Assembly (NCBI GenBank): GCA_035503515.1
Contig: DATJTJ010000046.1
Location: forward strand, 62,001 to 126,000
Source: DAIDKA01 sp035503515
GTDB lineage: Bacteria > Pseudomonadota > Gammaproteobacteria > Steroidobacterales > Steroidobacteraceae
Reading direction: 5' to 3'
DNA length: 64,000 nucleotides
This document shows, one piece after another, positions 25,401-33,008 of the stretch (its first letter is position 1; every line of letters begins with the position of its first letter). Made by a program: the position numbers and the translations under genes. The notes beneath the pieces are model-generated. The model ran no database searches. It worked only from the letters and a program-made list of their open reading frames with translations, and had not been told where the DNA came from.

Positions 25401-26393
25401 CTAACCCGATTCGGTCAGGCTCTCCAGAAAAGCCTTGAGGTCGGCGCGTTCGCCGGCGCCGAGCGTGAAGGCCTTCAGTCGCGGATCGCGATGACCGCCG
25501 TGCGCGGCATCGGGGGCATGGCCGACGCGCTGGTAGTGATCCAGCACCGCATCCAGCGTCGCAAAGCGTCCATCGTGCATGTAGGGGGCGGTGACGGCGA
25601 TGTTGCGCAGCGTCGGCACGCGCATCGGACCTGCGCCGAGCCCGTCGTCGGCGAAAGCCGCAGGTCCGGTCGCCCCCTGACTGTCACGCCAGTTGCCGGA
25701 GAAATTGAATCCGGAGTGGCAGCCCGAGCAGCCGAGGCGGGCCGAGAAGAACAGCGCCATGCCGCGCTTGGCGCCTGCCGACAGCGCATCGTGGCGGCCC
25801 GCGAACACGTACGCATCGAAGGGCGAATGGCCCGCGAGCAGCGTGCGCTCGAAACTGGCGATGGCCTTGATGATGCGCACGGCGTCGATGCCGGGATCCC
25901 CGCCGAACGCGGCCGCGAACTGACCGGGGTAAGCCGGGTCCGCCGCCAGCGCCGCGCTCACCGCGCGCTCGCGGCCCGCCAGGCCGATTTCCACCGGATG
26001 CCGGTTGTAGAGCGGCTGGCGCATCTGTTCCTCCAGCGTGTGCACGCCGGGCTGCTGCCAGCCGTAGCTCAGGTTGTAGGCGACGTTGAGCAGGGGCATC
26101 GCGCCGTGCGCGAGCCGCGCGCCGGTCGCACCCACCGCCCGGGCGCGGCCGTCGGTGTAGGCCCGGGCGGGATCATGGCAGCTGGCGCAGCTGTACCGCC
26201 CGGTGGCCGACAGGCGGGTGTCGAAGAACAGCCGCCGGCCGAGCGCCACTTTGGCCGCCGACATCGGATTGTCGGCAGGCACGGCCGGCGTCGGAAAGCC
26301 CCGCGGCAGATGCCAGTCGAACGACCCGGCGCGCGCGCCCGCCGCTGCCAGGAGCAGCAGCGCTACCGCCAGCCGCGGCCGGCTCAGCGCCAA
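25401..26393 (-). CDS. exported di-haem cytochrome c peroxidase (MauG/CcpA type)
   Basis: About 330 residues. Two CXXCH haem sites, CASCHD near 80 and CSGCHSG near 230, and a final MHDGRFATLDAVLDHY block define the bacterial di-haem peroxidase family; a signal peptide (LAVALLLLAAAGARA) sends it to the periplasm, where it reduces hydrogen peroxide with cytochrome c or oxidises other substrates. Homology begins at this signal peptide, so a TTG at 26393, overlapping the stop of the TPR gene by 10 nt, is the likely start. The longer ATG frame starting at 26525 lies inside the upstream gene and has no homology. Confidence 0.85.
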   Translation of the reverse strand: MALSRPRLAVALLLLAAAGARAGSFDWHLPRGFPTPAVPADNPMSAAKVALGRRLFFDTRLSATGRYSCASCHDPARAYTDGRARAVGATGARLAHGAMPLLNVAYNLSYGWQQPGVHTLEEQMRQPLYNRHPVEIGLAGRERAVSAALAADPAYPGQFAAAFGGDPGIDAVRIIKAIASFERTLLAGHSPFDAYVFAGRHDALSAGAKRGMALFFSARLGCSGCHSGFNFSGNWRDSQGATGPAAFADDGLGAGPMRVPTLRNIAVTAPYMHDGRFATLDAVLDHYQRVGHAPDAAHGGHRDPRLKAFTLGAGERADLKAFLESLTESG

Positions 26394-27031
26394 CTGGCTG
26401 CCGTACCCTCGCGGGTCAGCGCCGCGGTCTGCGTGGCGATCTGGCTGCGCTCCTGCACCCATTGTCGGAAATCGGTGACGGCGCCGGCATCCACGGCGCG
26501 CGATCCCTGCGGGGCCTTGAGCCATTCCTTCATCGCATCGAGGAGCATCGCCGCAATCTTGCGGTTGCTGGCGAAGAGATCCAGGTAGGTCTGCTTGGCA
26601 TCCGCGATGCGGTTCAGGCGCAGGTAGGCCTCGCCGCGGTATTCCAGTGCCTCCGGGTAGCCGGGCCTGAGTTCCAGGGCGTGGTCATAGGAGGCGAGCG
26701 CATCAGCGTAGGCCCCGAGCTTGCGCTGCGTATATCCCAGGGCGTTCCAGGCCTCGGCCAGCTGTGGTGAGCGGCCGACGAGGGATTGCAGCTTGACCCG
26801 TGCGCTGCCGTAGGCCTCCCGCGCCGCGTCCCCGGATCCGAGTTCGTCGCCCTTCTTCATCAGCGCCAGCGCGTCGTTGTAGGTCGCCGTGTCCTGGGCC
26901 GAGGCCGGGGCCTTCGGCGCCGAGCCCGTGGCCGCAGCGTCATCGTCCAGGGAGGGGCTGGGAATGGCCCAGGCCAGCGGGGCGGCGATCAGCAGCGTGG
27001 AACTGAGCATCAGCAAGGCTCGCGTGCGCAT
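26384..27031 (-). CDS. exported TPR-repeat protein
   Basis: A 215-residue protein with a signal peptide (MRTRALLMLSSTLLIAAPLA, ending WA). ATG 27031 is chosen because AAGGAG lies 6 nt upstream. Residues about 75-160 form two to three tetratricopeptide helices (LAEAWNALGYTQRKLGAYAD, then ALASYDHALELRPGYPEALE and YRGEAYLRLNRIADAKQTYL). A periplasmic scaffold role is probable. It is sandwiched between gloB and the di-haem peroxidase in one leftward series, so it may assist the peroxidase; that is inference. Confidence 0.85.
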   Translation of the reverse strand: MRTRALLMLSSTLLIAAPLAWAIPSPSLDDDAAATGSAPKAPASAQDTATYNDALALMKKGDELGSGDAAREAYGSARVKLQSLVGRSPQLAEAWNALGYTQRKLGAYADALASYDHALELRPGYPEALEYRGEAYLRLNRIADAKQTYLDLFASNRKIAAMLLDAMKEWLKAPQGSRAVDAGAVTDFRQWVQERSQIATQTAALTREGTAASWR

Positions 27032-27054
27032 GAGGGTCTCCTTATCGGTTTCGA

Positions 27055-27846
27055 TCACCAGGCGTTGCGCAGTTCGCGCAGTTTCAGGAACACGGCCCGC
27101 GGCTCAGGCGCTTCCCCCAGCTCCGGGAACCGTTCCCGCAGGCGGGCGATGACCTGCGGGTTGCTCAGCCTGAAGAACGTATTGACCGCCTTTTCCTGTG
27201 CGAGGGTGGTGACGGGCGCGGCCTCGGGGGCGGTGCCGCGCACCTGCGCCAGCAGCGTGGCCGCCTCTGGGTTGTCCGGCTCCCGGTCCAGCGTGAACTC
27301 GAGGTTGCGCGTCAGGTATTCGTGTCCCGGGAACAGCCGCGTCGCCTCCGGCAGCCGCGCCAGCTGCGTGGCGAAGGTGTCGTAGAGCAGCTCCGGCCGC
27401 CCGGTGCTGTGGCAATTGCCGGCGCCGGCATTGAAGAGGGTGTCCCCGGAGAACAGCGCGGGGGCCGGGGCGTGCGCGAACAGGCAGATGTGGGCCATGG
27501 TGTGGCCCGGGGTATCCAGACATTCGAGCTCGACCGTCCGGCCGACGCGGATCACGTCCCCGGCGGCCAGACCACGGTCCACGCCGCCGATGCGCGCGGC
27601 GGCCTTGGCGTGGGCGAGCAGCTTCGCGCCGGTGGCGCCGACCATGCCCGCGTTGCCGCCGGTGTGGTCCGCATGTTCGTGGGTGTTCAGGACCTGGGTG
27701 ATGGTCCAGCCGCGCGCCCGCGCGGCCTCCAGGCAGCGCTGCCATTCCAGCGGATCGATGGCCAGGGCCTCGCCGGTTTGCGGGCAGGCCACCAGGTAGT
27801 GGAAGTTGCGGGAGTCGTTCGCCGCCCAGACGCGCTCGATCAGCAT
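27055..27846 (-). CDS. gloB: hydroxyacylglutathione hydrolase (glyoxalase II)
   Basis: A 263-residue metallo-beta-lactamase-fold enzyme that hydrolyses S-lactoylglutathione in methylglyoxal detoxification. The binuclear metal motif THEHADHTGG is near 55, with further ligands in DTPGHTMAHI, FSGDTLFNAGAGNC and FPGHEYL. The C-terminal HAGH helical domain (NTFFRLSNPQVIARLRER) is present, so it is a true GloB rather than a short relative. ATG 27846 starts MLIERVWAANDSRNF. It follows ctaB by 16 bp. Confidence 0.93.
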   Translation of the reverse strand: MLIERVWAANDSRNFHYLVACPQTGEALAIDPLEWQRCLEAARARGWTITQVLNTHEHADHTGGNAGMVGATGAKLLAHAKAAARIGGVDRGLAAGDVIRVGRTVELECLDTPGHTMAHICLFAHAPAPALFSGDTLFNAGAGNCHSTGRPELLYDTFATQLARLPEATRLFPGHEYLTRNLEFTLDREPDNPEAATLLAQVRGTAPEAAPVTTLAQEKAVNTFFRLSNPQVIARLRERFPELGEAPEPRAVFLKLRELRNAW

Positions 27847-27862
27847 GCGTGCACCTTGAAGT

Positions 27863-28780
27863 TCAGACCAGGTGCTGCGTCGTGGGCAGGTAGTGATCCA
27901 CGAGCAGCGCCGCAAACATCCACATCAGGTAGTTGACCGAGAAGCGGAACACCCGCATCGGCAGGTCCTGGCGGGCGGAGATCTTCAGGCGCAGCGCGTG
28001 GAACAGGAACAGCGCATCCAGGACGAGCGCGGCGCCGAGATAGATGAGGCCGCTCATGCGCGTCATGAACGGCAGCAGCGTCACCAGCACCAGCAGCACC
28101 GTGTACAGCAGGACGTGCAGCCTTGTGTGCTCCACGCCATGCGTGACCGGCAGCATCGGGATGCCGGCCCGGGCGTACTCGTCGCGCCGGGCGATGGCCA
28201 GCGCCCAGAAGTGCGGCGGCGTCCAGGCGAAGATGATGAGGAACAGCAGCAGCGCATCGGCGTCGACGTGACCCGTTACGGCGGTCCAGCCCAGCACCGG
28301 CGGCGCGGCCCCCGCGGCGCCGCCGATCACGATGTTCTGCGAGGTCGCCCGCTTCAGCCACGCCGTGTAGATGACCGCATAGCCGATCAGCGACAGGAAC
28401 GTGAGGACCGCCGTGAGCGGATTGACCAGCAGCCCCAGCACCGCCATCGACACGACGCCGAGCACGGCCGCGAACACCAGCGCCTGGCGCTCGTTCAGGC
28501 CGCCGGTCGGCAGCGGCCGGCCGCGGGTGCGCGACATCTGCGCATCGATGCGCCGGTCGAGCACGTGGTTGATGGTGGCGGCGCAGCCGGAGGCGAGCGC
28601 GATGCCGAGATTGCCCCAGAGCAGCGCGTACAGCGGCGGCAGCCCGGGCGCCGCCATCAGCGTGCCGACGATGGCCGTGAACACGATCAGCGCGACGACC
28701 CGCGGCTTCGTCAGCGCCAGGTACAGCCGCCAGTGGGCCTGGGGCAGGGCATATCCGGTATGGGTGGCCAAGGTACTCAC
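27863..28780 (-). CDS. ctaB: protohaem IX farnesyltransferase (haem O synthase)
   Basis: A 305-residue UbiA-superfamily membrane enzyme adding a farnesyl group to haem b, for cytochrome oxidase haem. The first Asp-rich motif is NHVLDRRIDAQMSRTRGRPL near 70 and the second is ARRDEYARAGIPMLP near 195; about nine helices are present. GTG 28780 overlaps the ctaA stop by GTGA, which fixes the start (MSTLATHTGYALPQ). A longer open frame upstream lies inside ctaA and is not real. CtaB and CtaA make haem O and then haem A in sequence. Confidence 0.95.
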   Translation of the reverse strand: MSTLATHTGYALPQAHWRLYLALTKPRVVALIVFTAIVGTLMAAPGLPPLYALLWGNLGIALASGCAATINHVLDRRIDAQMSRTRGRPLPTGGLNERQALVFAAVLGVVSMAVLGLLVNPLTAVLTFLSLIGYAVIYTAWLKRATSQNIVIGGAAGAAPPVLGWTAVTGHVDADALLLFLIIFAWTPPHFWALAIARRDEYARAGIPMLPVTHGVEHTRLHVLLYTVLLVLVTLLPFMTRMSGLIYLGAALVLDALFLFHALRLKISARQDLPMRVFRFSVNYLMWMFAALLVDHYLPTTQHLV

Positions 28781-29787
28781 CGCTCCATCAGCTTCGCCGC
28801 GCCGACCGCGTTGAGCCGATGATTGAGCGCCAGCGTGGCGAGCAGCAGCAGCGCCGCGCCCCCATTGTGCGCGGTCGCGAGCCACAGCGGGAAGCCCTTC
28901 AATACCATCGTGATGCCGATGGTGAGCTGCAGGGCAAGCGCCAGCAGGACGGCGATGGCGGGGAGCCGGGCCCGCTTCAGGCCGCGCGCCAGCACCCACG
29001 CCGCCGCCAGCACCAGCGCGGCCGTTGCCACGAGCGCGCCCAGCCGGTGGGTGAAGTGGATCGCGATGCGCGCCGGATTGCCGAGCACGCCGCCCTCGTA
29101 GTTCATGGTGGGTGCGTGCCACAGCACGAAGGCGTGGCCGAAATCCATGTGGGGCCACCAGCTGGCCTGGCAGGTCGGAAAATCCGGACAGGCGATGGCG
29201 GCATAGTTGGTGCTGGTCCAGCCCCCCAGCGCGATTTGCACCGCCAGCGCGACCAGGCCGAGCGCCGCCAGGCCCCGCGCCAGCGCCGGCGCCGCCGCCG
29301 GCGGCGACCGCACATTGAGCGTGAGCCACAGCCACCACAGCAGCCCCAGCGTCGTCAGGCCGAACAGCAGGTGCAGCGTCACGATCTGCGGCGCCACCTG
29401 CCAGGTGACGGTCAGCATGCCGAGCAGTGCCTGGATGAGGATCGTGGCGACGACCGCGAACGTGAACGGCACGTAGAGGTCCCGGGCATGGCCGAGGGCG
29501 CGCGAGCGGCTGCGATGCACGAGGGCCAGCACCGCCAGCACCAGGGTCAGCACCACCAGGGAGCCTGCGCAGTAGCGGTGGATCATCTCGCGCCAGGCCC
29601 GCCCCACGTTCGCCGCCTCCGCGGTCGGGGCGAGGTGGCCGTAGCAGCCGGGCCAGTCCGGGCAGCCCAGGCCCGCCGTCGTCAGCCGCACGTAGGCCCC
29701 CAGGACCACGACGCCAAAGGCCAGCAGCACCGCCACGAAGGCAAGGCGACGCATCCAGGTGACGGTGGTGTCGGATTCACGGAGCAT
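28777..29787 (-). CDS. ctaA: haem A synthase
   Basis: A 336-residue membrane oxygenase (Cox15/CtaA) converting haem O to haem A. Eight helices with conserved histidines at EMIHRYCAGSLVV (near 68), VTLHLLFGLTTLG (near 138), HFTHRLGALVATA (near 245) and ATAHNGGAALLLL (near 305) are seen. GLGCPDWPGCYG and ACPDFPTC are the cysteine-pair periplasmic loops. It is followed by ctaB with a GTGA overlap, and preceded by the SCO-like gene. Confidence 0.95.
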   Translation of the reverse strand: MLRESDTTVTWMRRLAFVAVLLAFGVVVLGAYVRLTTAGLGCPDWPGCYGHLAPTAEAANVGRAWREMIHRYCAGSLVVLTLVLAVLALVHRSRSRALGHARDLYVPFTFAVVATILIQALLGMLTVTWQVAPQIVTLHLLFGLTTLGLLWWLWLTLNVRSPPAAAPALARGLAALGLVALAVQIALGGWTSTNYAAIACPDFPTCQASWWPHMDFGHAFVLWHAPTMNYEGGVLGNPARIAIHFTHRLGALVATAALVLAAAWVLARGLKRARLPAIAVLLALALQLTIGITMVLKGFPLWLATAHNGGAALLLLATLALNHRLNAVGAAKLMER

Positions 29788-29792
29788 GGGGT

Positions 29793-30392
29793 TCAGCCGA
29801 TATTGGAAAGCTGCAGCAGCCGCTTGAGGTCCTCGAGCAACCCCTTCGGTGGCAGGCGCGCATCGTAGCGCATCATGAGGTTTCCCAAGGGGTCCACGAT
29901 GTACAGCATCCGGTCCTGGGACTCGGGCGGAAACTGCGCAATCAGGGGTCGCGCCGCGGGCGGCGAGGCATCCAGCACCACGAGGCCCGGGTGCTCGGTG
30001 GCGAGGAACGTCCGGTCGCAGCAGTCCGCGGTGGCCAGGAACACGCGCTGCACCCGGGTCATTTCGTTGTTGAGCGACAGCCGCGTCTGGCGCATGAAGA
30101 ACAGTGCGTCGCGGCAGTGCGCATCGCAGGCGCCGTTGCCGACGTACACCAGCGTCCAGTGATTGCGGAAGACCCGGCTGCGGGAGACGCCGGTGGCATC
30201 GGTCAGGGTCACCACGGGCAGCGGCCGCACCGGCTGGATCAGCTCGCCGTGATTGCTCATGGCCCGCGGCCGCCAGTGCAGGCCGTAGTACAGCCAGAAC
30301 GACAGCAGCAGCGGCAGCAGGAACAGGCCGGCGAGGCCGAAGACGGTGCGGAAATTACGCCGGTGCAGTTCCGGGTCGATGACGGTGCTCAT
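29793..30392 (-). CDS. SCO1/SenC-like membrane-anchored thioredoxin-fold protein
   Basis: A 199-residue protein with one N-terminal membrane helix (LAGLFLLPLLLSFWLYYGL) and a periplasmic thioredoxin-like domain. The sequence VYVGNGACDAHCRDALFFMR holds a CxxxC motif as in the SCO copper chaperones, and MLYIVDPLGNLMMRYDARLP is the typical later strand. It probably helps assemble the CuA site of CoxB or maintains its redox state. ATG 30392 overlaps the SURF1 stop by ATGA. The canonical SCO histidine is not obvious, so it is a divergent member of the cox-linked group. Confidence 0.75.
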   Translation of the reverse strand: MSTVIDPELHRRNFRTVFGLAGLFLLPLLLSFWLYYGLHWRPRAMSNHGELIQPVRPLPVVTLTDATGVSRSRVFRNHWTLVYVGNGACDAHCRDALFFMRQTRLSLNNEMTRVQRVFLATADCCDRTFLATEHPGLVVLDASPPAARPLIAQFPPESQDRMLYIVDPLGNLMMRYDARLPPKGLLEDLKRLLQLSNIG

Positions 30393-31138
30393 GCGGGTTG
30401 CTTCGGCTCCTGGCGCCGGGCGCTCATGATCCCCCAGATGATGAGGAGCGTCACGGCGAATCCCCACCACTGGATGGCATAGGAAAAGTGACGCAGGGGC
30501 GGCAGGCCCGGCGCCTGCCAGTCCCTGACATAGCCCGACGGCGTCGCCGGATCCAGGAGCAGCATCCAGGGTGCGACGGGGTGATGAAGCGCCGCGGCCA
30601 GTTCGGCGAAGCTCGGGTAGCTGGTCACCTTGGGCCAGCGCGGGTCCGCGGCGGGCGCCGCGTGTCCGAGCGCCAGGCCGCCCACGGGCAGGTTGTCGAG
30701 CCGGCCGCTCACGGACACCTCGGCACCGTCCCGCAGGCTGATGTCCGGAAGATGGGCCCGCGAGCCGGTGAAGGGCACCCAGCCACGATCCACCAGCAGT
30801 ATCCCGCCGTCGCCGAGCTGCAGCGGCGTCAGCACTTCATAGCCGGGCAGGCCGCCGTGGGAACGGTTGTCGAGCAGGAACTGGTGGGCCCCATCCCAGC
30901 GTCCGCTTACCGCCACGTGCGTGAAGCGCGCCCGCGACCGCAGGCTGCGGCCATCCGCCGGTACCGCCGCGTCCGCGCCGCGCGCGAAGGCGTCCCATTC
31001 GGCCTGGCGGTGCACGCCGCGGTCCCACTGCCAGTGGCCGAGGCGCACGAACACCAGGCACAGGGCGATCGTGAGCAGCGTCATCGGCCACGTCGGCGCG
31101 AATCGGCGTCGGCCGATGGGGAAACTCACGATGGGCAT
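30389..31138 (-). CDS. SURF1 family cytochrome oxidase assembly protein
   Basis: A 249-residue protein with two membrane helices, one at each end (TWPMTLLTIALCLVFVRLGH and FSYAIQWWGFAVTLLIIWGI), around a periplasmic SURF1 domain. LGHWQWDRG, LLDNRSHGGLPGYEVLTPLQ, VDRGWVPF and HFSYAIQWWGFA are family signatures. SURF1 helps deliver haem A to CoxA. It starts at ATG 31138, divergent from the DUF2909 gene, and is overlapped at its stop by the SCO-like start. Confidence 0.93.
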   Translation of the reverse strand: MPIVSFPIGRRRFAPTWPMTLLTIALCLVFVRLGHWQWDRGVHRQAEWDAFARGADAAVPADGRSLRSRARFTHVAVSGRWDGAHQFLLDNRSHGGLPGYEVLTPLQLGDGGILLVDRGWVPFTGSRAHLPDISLRDGAEVSVSGRLDNLPVGGLALGHAAPAADPRWPKVTSYPSFAELAAALHHPVAPWMLLLDPATPSGYVRDWQAPGLPPLRHFSYAIQWWGFAVTLLIIWGIMSARRQEPKQPA

Positions 31139-31153
31139 GGACTTTCCAGGATC

Positions 31154-31159
31154 TATAAT
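31154..31159 (+). promoter_or_regulatory. perfect TATAAT -10 box before the DUF2909 gene
   Basis: TATAAT lies 7 nt upstream of the ATG at 31166, in the 27-bp gap between divergent SURF1 and DUF2909 starts. No good -35 match is present 16-18 bp upstream, so the promoter is weak or activator dependent. Its closeness to the ATG would make a nearly leaderless message. Confidence 0.3.
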
Positions 31160-31165
31160 GGAGCG

Positions 31166-31390
31166 ATGGCAGTGAAGATCATCATCGTCCTGATGTTTGC
31201 GGGCGTCGTCGCCAGCCTGGGTTCGGCGCTGTTCCACCTGTCGCGGCACAGCGGCGACTCGCGCAAGCTATTCCGCTCGCTCGCCCTGCGGGTCGGACTG
31301 TCCGTCGGCCTCTTCATCCTGCTGATGATCGCCTGGGCGCTCGGACTGATCACGCCGCACGGACTGCAGCCCGGCAGTCCGCTGCGCTAG
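31166..31390 (+). CDS. DUF2909 twin-transmembrane protein
   Basis: A 74-residue protein with two helices (VKIIIVLMFAGVVASLGSAL and VGLSVGLFILLMIAWALGLI) joined by a basic loop (HSGDSRKLFRSLALR). This is the small DUF2909 family that is found beside aa3 oxidase genes in many beta- and gammaproteobacteria; it is presumed to aid assembly, but its job is unknown. It is the only rightward gene inside the leftward oxidase cluster, divergent from SURF1 and convergent with coxC. Confidence 0.8.
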   Translation: MAVKIIIVLMFAGVVASLGSALFHLSRHSGDSRKLFRSLALRVGLSVGLFILLMIAWALGLITPHGLQPGSPLR

Positions 31391-31414
31391 GACTCCCGGG
31401 CCCGCCGCCGATCG

Positions 31415-32308
31415 CTACAGCCAGTACACGAACACGAACAGGCCGAGCCAGACCACGTCGACGAAGTGCCAGTACCAGGCCACCGCCTCGAAGGCGAAGT
31501 GCTTGTCCGGCGTGAAGTGTCCGCGCAGCACCCGCAGCCACACCACCGTGAGCATGATGGCGCCGATGGTCACGTGCAGCCCGTGGAAGCCGGTGAGCAT
31601 GAAGAACGTGGAACCGTAGATGCCGGTGCTCAGGCGCAGTCCCAGTTCCCGGTAGGCCTCCCCGTACTCGTGCGCCTGCAGCGCCACGAAGCTGAATCCC
31701 AGCAGGAACGTCAGCGCCAGGAACACGGCCAGCACCTTGCGCTTGCTGGTGCGCAGTGCGTGGTGCGCGATGGTCACGGTCACGCCGCTGGTCAGCAGGA
31801 TGAGGGTATTGAGGGCCGGCAGGCTGAACGCGGGCACGGTCTCGAAGGTGCCGTCGGCGTGGCCGCCGACATGACCGGGTCCGTTGGTCGGCCAGGTGCC
31901 GTCGTAGTGCGGCCACAGCAGGATGTTGGTGAAGATATGCACCGAGCGGCCGCCGAGCCACGCGGTTGACAGCACCCGGGCGTAGAACAGCGCGCCGAAG
32001 AAGGCCGCGAAGAACATCACCTCGGAGAAGATGAACCACATCATGCCCATGCGGAACGAGCGGTCCACCTGGTTGTTGTAGACGTGTCCCTGGTTCTCGC
32101 CGATGACCGAGTGGAACCAGCCGAAGAAGGTGCAGGCGATGAGCGCGAAGCCCGGGATCAGCGACCAGGGTCCGGTCACGTCGTTGAAGTAGGCCACCAG
32201 GCCCAGCATGATCGTGAACAGCGACACCGACCCGACGATCGGCCAGAGGCTGTGGTGCGGTACGTAGTAGTGACTGGTGTCCGGGGCGTGAGCCTGTGCC
32301 ATGGTCAT
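31415..32308 (-). CDS. coxC: cytochrome c oxidase subunit III
   Basis: A 297-residue seven-helix subunit of aa3 oxidase. FRMGMMWFIFSEVMFFAAFF and ILLTSGVTVTIAHHALRTSK are hallmark blocks, and YGSTFFMLTGFHGLHVTIGA plus AVAWYWHFVDVVWLGLFVFV form the conserved C-terminus. ATG 32308 overlaps the ctaG stop by ATGA, fixing the start; a second ATG two codons later is less likely. It stabilises the oxidase rather than carrying a redox centre. Confidence 0.97.
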   Translation of the reverse strand: MTMAQAHAPDTSHYYVPHHSLWPIVGSVSLFTIMLGLVAYFNDVTGPWSLIPGFALIACTFFGWFHSVIGENQGHVYNNQVDRSFRMGMMWFIFSEVMFFAAFFGALFYARVLSTAWLGGRSVHIFTNILLWPHYDGTWPTNGPGHVGGHADGTFETVPAFSLPALNTLILLTSGVTVTIAHHALRTSKRKVLAVFLALTFLLGFSFVALQAHEYGEAYRELGLRLSTGIYGSTFFMLTGFHGLHVTIGAIMLTVVWLRVLRGHFTPDKHFAFEAVAWYWHFVDVVWLGLFVFVYWL

Positions 32309-32862
32309 TTCTCGGGTTTGATCATTGTCGAGGAATCGTAGAACGTATACGTCAGCGTCAGGCGGTCGATGTACTTCGGCAGCGCCGGGTCGACGAAGAA
32401 CCTGACCGGCATCACCCGTTCCTGGTTGACGCTGAAATGCTGCGGGGAAAAGCAGAAGCACTCGGTCTTGCGGAACCAGGCCGCCGCCTTGGACGGGGAG
32501 ATGTCCGGCACGGCCTGCGCCACCGTGTCGTGGCCCATGAGGTTGTGGGCATAGAAGTGCGTCAGGTACAGCTGTCCGGGATGCACCTGCATGGTCTTGA
32601 CCAGCGGCCGGAAGTCCCAGTTGCCGTTGGCGGGCAGGTCGGTCAGGAAGTCCACGGTGACGAGGCGTGTCAGGTCCGGGTGCTCGGTGACCACGGCCGC
32701 GCGCGCCAGCGCCGACTGGTCGCCCTGGCCGGTGACGGCGCACAGCACGTTGTAGAGTGGCACCAGCGCGAAGCCGAAACCGAAGCTGCCGAGGGCGAAG
32801 ATGAAGAGCTTCGCCGTCAGCGAACGGTTGGTCTTGCCGCGCGCGTCACGCTCGAGAGTCAT
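32305..32862 (-). CDS. ctaG: cytochrome c oxidase assembly protein CtaG (Cox11)
   Basis: A 185-residue copper chaperone that delivers CuB to subunit I. It has an N-terminal helix (LFIFALGSFGFGFALVPLYN), then a periplasmic immunoglobulin-like domain with the copper motif ECFCFSPQHF (CFCF) near 143 and the family ending PKYIDRLTLTYTFYD. It lies between the 49-residue membrane protein and coxC, coupled to both by overlaps. Confidence 0.96.
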   Translation of the reverse strand: MTLERDARGKTNRSLTAKLFIFALGSFGFGFALVPLYNVLCAVTGQGDQSALARAAVVTEHPDLTRLVTVDFLTDLPANGNWDFRPLVKTMQVHPGQLYLTHFYAHNLMGHDTVAQAVPDISPSKAAAWFRKTECFCFSPQHFSVNQERVMPVRFFVDPALPKYIDRLTLTYTFYDSSTMIKPEK

Positions 32863-33008
32863 CGCCTGGCCCGCCAGATCATCATCACGATGAAGCCCAC
32901 GTAGAAGATCGCCGCGATCAGCCCGAGCAGCAGCGCCGTGCGGCGCACGCCGCGTTGGCGCTGGCGTGGGTCCAGGTCAGGCACGGCGAGGACGCGGCTG
33001 CCGGCCAT
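32859..33008 (-). CDS. 49-residue single-helix membrane protein in the cox operon
   Basis: Beginning at ATG 33008, which shares one base with the coxA stop (TGATG), this frame encodes MAGSRVLAVPDLDPRQRQRG and then a basic VRRTA before one helix (LLLGLIAAIFYVGFIVMMIW) and a RARR tail. The stop overlaps the ctaG start by ATGA. A short single-helix gene at this position, between coxA and ctaG, is common in proteobacterial aa3 clusters and is thought to be an assembly factor. The tight overlaps on both sides make it a real gene. Confidence 0.8.
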   Translation of the reverse strand: MAGSRVLAVPDLDPRQRQRGVRRTALLLGLIAAIFYVGFIVMMIWRARR

